A stretch of 12,629 nucleotides of DNA from JAEXNA01 sp050486105 (GTDB lineage: Bacteria; Vulcanimicrobiota; Xenobia; Xenobiales; JADMJV01). The position numbers were made by a program, and so were the translations under genes. Location of the stretch: positions 1-12,629 of the forward strand of contig JBJHCR010000192.1 in assembly GCA_050486105.1 (NCBI GenBank), in the 5' to 3' direction. The notes below the pieces were generated by a model. That model searched no databases and was not told the DNA's origin. It was given only the letters and a program-made list of their open reading frames with translations. Of this stretch, positions 8,391 to 12,629 are shown one piece after another; position 1 is the stretch's first letter; each line of letters starts with the position of its first letter.

Positions 8391-8400
8391 NNNNNNNNNN
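8391..8400. other. Assembly gap (10 N) inside a coding region
   Basis: Ten Ns of nominal length. Minus-strand frames enter and leave it open but are out of register at exactly ten bases. Reading through gives a spurious five-codon tail (LKWPA, stop at 8373-8375). One continuous gene needs a true gap length of 3k+2 bases. The spacing of the protein repeats on both sides suggests that roughly 10-130 bases are missing. Confidence 0.85.
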
Positions 8401-11400
8401 ACTACAGAGTTTCCGCGCAGTCCGGTGAGCTTCAAGACGCCCTTAAGCCAGGATTCCGGTATTCGCGCCACCAAGCGAGAGGTCTTGATCCCCTCGGACA
8501 ACTGAGTCTCCAAAACATAGCGAAAACTCTTCTCTCCCTCAGTGAGTTCATTGAGGCTCAAGAACCCTTCTCCCTGACGCGGAATTACCGGCAAGCTGTA
8601 GATCTTCTCCTTAACCTCCTTGGTCACGGCAAACCGCTCTAGCGTGGCCCAAGCAAAATCTTTTTCGGCCCTGCCCTCGGCCTGCAAAAGGTCGAGCAAT
8701 CCACGCTCGACGAGGCCCTGGATCTCTTTGGTGATCTCCTCCCAATGCTCATCCCTGACCTCGACGTCGGTGAAGCTTTCGTTGAGCAGAAAATGCTCAC
8801 TCTGCACCAGAGCCTGGCAGCCAGAAGGTAAGATCCTGTGCCGGTGGCTCACCAATCGACCTCCGCTGTACAAGGCCACCGCACGGTTGATCCCCGGAGG
8901 GTCGGCCATCGGAACTTCGACCCTACCGGAGAGCAATTCGGTGATCTTGGCCTTGGCCAGACTCGCAACCTGCTTGACCACAGTGGGATTGGCATAGGTC
9001 CCAAGAACGACCTCGCCTTGAGCCACAACCAGTGGCTGGCGCCAGTGTGCTCGCCCTTGGTAAACGATCTCTTTCAGTTGAGCCTGGCTCAGGAAGGTTT
9101 CTTTTTGCTGACGCAACTCTACCAGACGCTCGGCCTCAATCCACTTCGGCTCTCGACCCAGCATGGACAATAAGAGCTTACGTTCCTTCAGCCCCGCAGT
9201 AGCCAAAAGTACGTTCCGCTCCTTGACGAAGTACCCCTTGGGTCCCCTCAACAGAGAACCGTGAGCATCCAACTCCTTTTGCAAAGTCTCCAAGTCAACT
9301 AGGGTGGCCCCCCGGCTCGCGGTAGTGAAGAGGGGAATCGTCCTAAACTCCTGAAAACGCTTCGGAGAACCCAAGAGAATTTCTTGACGCAGTTCTAGAG
9401 GCACTCGCGCCTCTCGAATTAGGTGCTCTTCCAATTCCAGAGCACGCTCCTCAAGCCACGACAGACACTCGGTGAAAGCGTCATCACGCTCAATCCCATT
9501 CCAATCGGAACGCATCTTGAAGCGCGGGGACACCACCTGCACTTGAGCCCCCACCACCGTCAGGCAGCGCTGCTTCACCTTCTCGAGATCGGCTCGACCC
9601 TTGGTGAACTGAATGGCTAGGACTCGGGGCTCGAGGTCGAGACCAAAGGCAAAGCGAGCACGCCAAGCCGGACCCTCGAGGGTCTGGTCCAACCAAACCT
9701 CTCCTAAGGACGGGGCTCTGAGCATAGAAGGCTCCCCGAGTTCTACGGCCACGGTTTCAATATGGGCTTGAAGCGGGCGAAGATCGTGGACCCTCTTGGC
9801 CCCCAGGGCTCGCCTGAGTCTCTGCTCCAAAACCGGAGAGTGCCGAAAAACGACATCGGGAAGAGTCTCCGTGGGAAACTTCTCCGAGAGTCCGTCCGGA
9901 TGGATGAGAGCCACCTGTTCTTCGTCAGAGATGTCTTCTAGGCGGGAAACTGGCTTTCGTCCTACGGACTTCAGGAGAGGAGCTCTGAGAGCGACCCGTG
10001 CCGGCGATTTTCTCTGGCTGGCTAGGTCCCAGAGATACTGCTCCAACACGGAACCCTCGGGAACCGTATCATACTCGGCTTCAGAGAAAAGTCGGTTCAA
10101 CTCTCCCTGTATGCTGCGTAAGGCTGAGCGATAGAGGCGACCTGTGACTCGAGACCAATCCAGAGCGATCTCCACCTCTTCAAAATCTACCACCGCCACA
10201 CTACCCGGAGGAACCCCACTCAGATCTTCGGAGTTGAGTGGCTTGCTCTGATACCATATGTCCAAGCGAGCTGAAGCTGGGCCTGAGCTGAGAACCCCGA
10301 TCTCAGCTCGCCAGCCCTTTCCGGAAAGTTGAGTCTTCAAGGCGTACTCACCTGGAGGAAGCGCCAATTCTCTTGGGGGGCTCTGATCCCAACGTTCTCG
10401 GTTTTGCTGGGCCTGCAATTGCTGCCGATAGGTGCCCTCAGCGTCGGCCAGAGCGTTCTTTCCAAACATCTTCTCTAGGGAGTTCTCGACGTAGGAGGCT
10501 TCACAAAGGACTACCAACTGATCCATCCTAATGCGAAACCTCCGGCGAGAGACCAAGACCTTCTTGAACTCCTGCCTCTGCTCCTCAAGCTCCACCCAAC
10601 TGGTGTACTCCTCCCGGTCGGCCAAGGGATAAAGTTTCCCCTCGCGCAGCGCCTTGGCGGCCGGTCCACCCACTCCAAGATGCAAGTAGCGCCGCAAGTG
10701 TGCAGACTCCGGCTCTCCTCCGGGATGCTGTCTCACCCTTTCCTCTAGGTGCTCCAAGGCCTGAGCTTGGAGCCTGCCCATCAATTTCTTATACACCTTG
10801 TTCTCGACCACGTGAGAATACGAGGCGTCCAAAGTCAAATGGTCTTCAACGGCCACGGCGTAAAAATTGACTTTATCCTCGAAGTGCTTGGTGTCAACGA
10901 TCACTCCGAATCGGACCAGGAGCACTTCAGATAAGTCGGAGTCCAAAAGCCTCAGCCTTGAATCCTGCGGAGCCGCATTGGAAACGCGTTCCTCACCGTT
11001 GAGAACCCAAGACACGGGCAGATAGGCCAACCTATCTTCGAGCATTCCGGGCAAATGTGGAAGGCTCTTTTGAGTCGAGAGTTCGAAAGTGAACCTCCCC
11101 TCTCGATAGTCCATTTCGGGGCCTTCGACGGCTAATTCCCCCACGGCGTTGAAGGCCACCCCAATCAAATGGTAGGCAGCCATCTTGATGCTGGTATCGA
11201 AAAGAAAATCATCGAGACGTTTGATTTTCTCGCCTTCAAAATTGACCTCGGAGGCCACAAAACGGATGAGTTTGCCCTCGACGGCGATCTCGATACTTGA
11301 GGCTTGGGCAGCCATCATAGCTTGGACGAGAAGCAGCAGGTACTCCTCCGCCCGAGCCAATTGAAACCGGGCCATTTTATTGCGAGCCCTGGACTCGTCC

Positions 11401-11462
11401 AGGGTGAACCGACCTTGAGAGTGGTAGCGTGATCCTTCGCGATATTGCTCCAGAAGACTCAT
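8401..11462 (-). CDS. Giant pseudo-GHKL/HSP90-like repeat protein (3' cut by assembly gap)
   Basis: 1020 codons are visible from the ATG at 11462, which has a textbook AAGGAGG 7 bases upstream and overlaps the preceding stop (ATGA). Residues 17-110 have the layout of a GHKL ATPase N-domain, but the ATP residues are gone: the N-box position reads LVQAMMAAQASSIEI (44-58) where LVxNAxDAGAxxIEI is expected, the DNGxG position reads ASEVN (70-74), and the second glycine box reads LIGVAFNAV (99-107). Residues about 150-240 parallel the middle domain of the neighbouring ATPase, with its TRDN replaced (YAVAVEDHLTLDASYSHVVE). The rest is made of units of about 215-250 residues, each with an IPLF...LG module starting near 277, 491, 708 and 956. 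The protein is probably cytosolic, with no signal or membrane segment. It is inferred to be an inactive partner or scaffold for the ATPase encoded upstream. The build recalls eukaryotic sacsin (GHKL plus repeats), as an analogy only. Confidence 0.8.
8415..8597 (-). repeat. Shared module copy E (abuts the gap)
   Basis: Residues 956-1016: SLPVIPRQGEGFLSLNELT, SRLVARIPESWLKG, then LKLTGLR. It ends four codons before the N run. The piece that normally follows is cut by the gap and seems to resume on the other side. Confidence 0.5.
9153..9341 (-). repeat. Shared module copy D
   Basis: Residues 708-770: TIPLFTTASRGATLVDLETL, RNVLLATAGLKERK, then LSMLGRE. Best match to the consensus IPLF-x(5,8)-G-x(1,4)-L-x-x-L followed by LL-x-x-LG. 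Confidence 0.5.
9671..9684. repeat. 14-bp perfect palindrome inside the giant gene
   Basis: GACCCTCGAGGGTC is its own reverse complement; allowing one mismatched pair extends it to 20 bp (9668-9687). It lies inside coding sequence (around residue 595) and is one of 17 CTCGAG sites in the window. No function is evident. Confidence 0.35.
9798..9992 (-). repeat. Shared module copy C
   Basis: Residues 491-555: ALRAPLLKSVGRKPVSRLED, LPDVVFRHSPVLE, then RRALGAK. It is preceded by a beta-rich stretch (GKGWRAEIGV at 381-390) that recurs beyond the gap as GKRAEIGL. Confidence 0.45.
10458..10634 (-). repeat. Shared module copy B
   Basis: Residues 277-335 of the giant protein: LYPLADREEYTSWVELEEQ, DQLVVLCEASY, then LEKMFGK. 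It lacks the IPLF phenylalanine but keeps the later LV-x(n)-L-x-x-x-[LF]-G part. The most divergent copy together with C. Confidence 0.4.
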
Positions 11463-12629
11463 TCGCCGGCCTCCTTGCGCTGCAAGGCGGTCAGCAAAGG
11501 TCCCAGGGTTCTCTCTTTGAAGCCGAGACTTCCCCGCAGCTCAACGTTGATCAGGCTGCAGGCCAAGCCCAGGGCCACTTCCGGACTATGAGCGTGGAGC
11601 TGCAAGAGCTCCTGCCACCTGGGTCCGCTCCTCACCAGAGCCAATGTCACCCTCCGCCCTTTGGGCTCGGCGGCGACCGAAAACAAGCGCTGAGAGGGGT
11701 CCAACTTGGCCGAAAGGCGCTTGGTCCAGGAGGGTGGAGCATCAAGAAAGTCCACCAGGACCGGAGGCCGTCTCGAGATGGCCCTGGTCAGCTCCCCCAG
11801 GGCGGCCAAAAACCGCATTTCCTGCTCCTCCGGGTCTTGAACGGCGTAGCGCACAAAGCACTCCTCGAGGGGCTGGTGCTTAAACCCAAGAGTGAGCAAC
11901 AGCGTCATTTTGGGATGATTGGGTGAAGATGCAGAGATGACCTTATGCCCGGCTGCCACCGCCTCTTTCCAAAGATCGCAGGGCTCCTCGCAGTGGTAGA
12001 CCAGGCCATCGAGCTCGTCGGTAGTGTATCGTCGGTCCCAACCTGGCCAAATGGGCAACTTTCGAACCGCCCGAGTTGGCTGACCGGGATAGGTGACCGC
12101 TACCCAGGCCAGTCTCCAAAGGTCCTCGTTGTCGTCACGGGTCAGACGCTGGAAGAGCTCTGCGACCATAGCGGTGTGAGCTATCTTGGCCAGTTCATGA
12201 ATGAGCTTGGTATAAGCCGCATCCTGGATGATGTTGTCTCGAGTGAGAGTGTGCTCCAGGTGGGTGGACCGCACTTTGAGGGCAACTTTCGGAATGGGTG
12301 AGCCTGAGCCTTCGAGGAGAGTGAGACCTCGATTGTAGAATCCGAAAAAGGGATACTCATCCCCGACTGGGGTCATGGCCGCTTCGGTGGCCTCAGTCTT
12401 GAAGCGATACTGGAACGGGACGTTGGGGAGTTCGAAAGGCTGGTTGATGGGCTCTCCATTGAAGGTGATCTCCACCTCGCTGTGCTTGCACCAGTAAACG
12501 ATGGTCTCTCGACAATCGTCTTGCAGCTTGCGGAGATCGTTCTTGGCCATGGGAGTGAAGACTTTCACGCTGGTCCCTTCCACCGGGGTCTCCAGCTCTC
12601 GCCTTTCAAAGCTTCGGTCGGGCTGAAAG
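11459..12629 (-). CDS. GHKL/HSP90-like ATPase, 5' partial
   Basis: The frame is open to the right edge; the GTG at 12583 is internal and used only for numbering. The sequence enters at the end of a GHKL nucleotide-binding domain: EGTSVKVFTP (2-11) fits the last glycine motif of the fold (GTxV, as in HSP90, MutL and gyrase B). Residues about 35-145 look like the second, S5-like domain: VEITFNGEPI (37-46), YNRGLTLLEG (83-92), KVRSTHLEHTLTRDNIIQD (103-121). TRDN, with R115, sits where HSP90 carries its catalytic SRE-type arginine loop. Residues 175-236 hold a copy of the module repeated in the next gene (KLPIWPG to LLTLGFK). A helical tail (about 312-350) resembles the end of the 7129-8390 product. 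GHKL proteins are ATP-driven clamps; substrates here are unknown. Stop and next start overlap (ATGA). MutL- or MORC-like origin is the main alternative; the Bergerat core itself is not visible. Confidence 0.75.
   Translation of the reverse strand, partial: FQPDRSFERRELETPVEGTSVKVFTPMAKNDLRKLQDDCRETIVYWCKHSEVEITFNGEPINQPFELPNVPFQYRFKTEATEAAMTPVGDEYPFFGFYNRGLTLLEGSGSPIPKVALKVRSTHLEHTLTRDNIIQDAAYTKLIHELAKIAHTAMVAELFQRLTRDDNEDLWRLAWVAVTYPGQPTRAVRKLPIWPGWDRRYTTDELDGLVYHCEEPCDLWKEAVAAGHKVISASSPNHPKMTLLLTLGFKHQPLEECFVRYAVQDPEEQEMRFLAALGELTRAISRRPPVLVDFLDAPPSWTKRLSAKLDPSQRLFSVAAEPKGRRVTLALVRSGPRWQELLQLHAHSPEVALGLACSLINVELRGSLGFKERTLGPLLTALQRKEAGE
11470..11476 (-). promoter_or_regulatory. Shine-Dalgarno AAGGAGG for the giant pseudo-GHKL gene
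   Basis: The minus strand reads AAGGAGG, then 7 bases, then ATG at 11462-11460. It lies within the last codons of the upstream ATPase gene, whose stop overlaps the ATG. The strong site plus the overlap fixes the start and indicates that the two proteins are made together in matched amounts. Confidence 0.85.
11876..12061 (-). repeat. Shared module copy A (in the GHKL ATPase)
   Basis: Residues 175-236 of the ATPase (numbered from 12583): KLPIWPG, YTTDELDGLVYH, GHKVISAS, then MTLLLTLGFK. Only copy outside the giant gene, and the one that ties the two genes together. Alignment is by eye. Confidence 0.45.

Noticed and set aside
8131..8505. Plus-strand ORF running through the N run
   Set aside because: It depends on ten Ns being the true length and lies opposite the coding strand on both sides.
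7129..12629. Calling the GHKL pair an antiphage defence system
   Set aside because: No nuclease, phage-related, integrase or known defence gene is nearby, trmO and the kinase are ordinary neighbours, and there is no sign of a mobile island in the window.
1..12629. tRNA or rRNA genes, CRISPR arrays, insertion sequences or att-like direct repeats
   Set aside because: Scanning by eye found no cloverleaf, regularly spaced repeat array, transposase or flanking repeats; nearly all sequence is accounted for by the coding genes.

Overview
The window looks like a piece of a draft genome or metagenome contig from a free-living bacterium with a fairly large genome. GC appears to be in the mid-to-upper 50s. 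Genes are tightly packed, some start with TTG, and the one clear Shine-Dalgarno is strong. A multidomain Ser/Thr kinase and a lipid-storage acyltransferase fit groups such as Planctomycetota, Myxococcota or Vulcanimicrobiota, but nothing here fixes the phylum. A run of ten Ns (8391-8400) is an assembly gap inside a coding region.

Plus strand, 1-7123: four genes read rightward. First is the 3' part of a fused reductase/wax-ester synthase (fatty-acyl reductase-like SDR tail plus a complete WS/DGAT acyltransferase), open at the window edge. A small secreted DUF3060-like beta-solenoid protein overlaps its stop by one base (TAATG). After a 90-base gap comes a 1216-residue Hanks-type Ser/Thr kinase with TPR-like helices and two beta-propeller regions. 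Ten bases later is trmO, for the methyltransferase that completes m6t6A in tRNA. The first two genes could form a storage-lipid unit; the link between kinase and trmO is positional only.

Minus strand, 12629-7129: a leftward, translationally coupled gene set whose last stop lies 5 bases from the trmO stop. The first gene (5'-truncated) is a GHKL/HSP90-like ATPase that retains an intact-looking middle domain. It overlaps by ATGA a second, very large gene, which the N gap splits into a 1020-codon part and a 419-codon part. By eye, the large protein starts with a GHKL-like domain whose ATP-binding residues are replaced, continues with a degenerate copy of the same middle domain, and then carries repeating units of about 215-250 residues. 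A shorter module inside these units occurs six times over the two genes, including once in the ATPase.

The best candidate for an undescribed system is this minus-strand pair: an active HSP90-like ATPase plus a giant pseudo-ATPase paralogue built from sacsin-like tandem units. Its function cannot be read from the sequence. The homology statements are pattern reading and need profile or structure searches.
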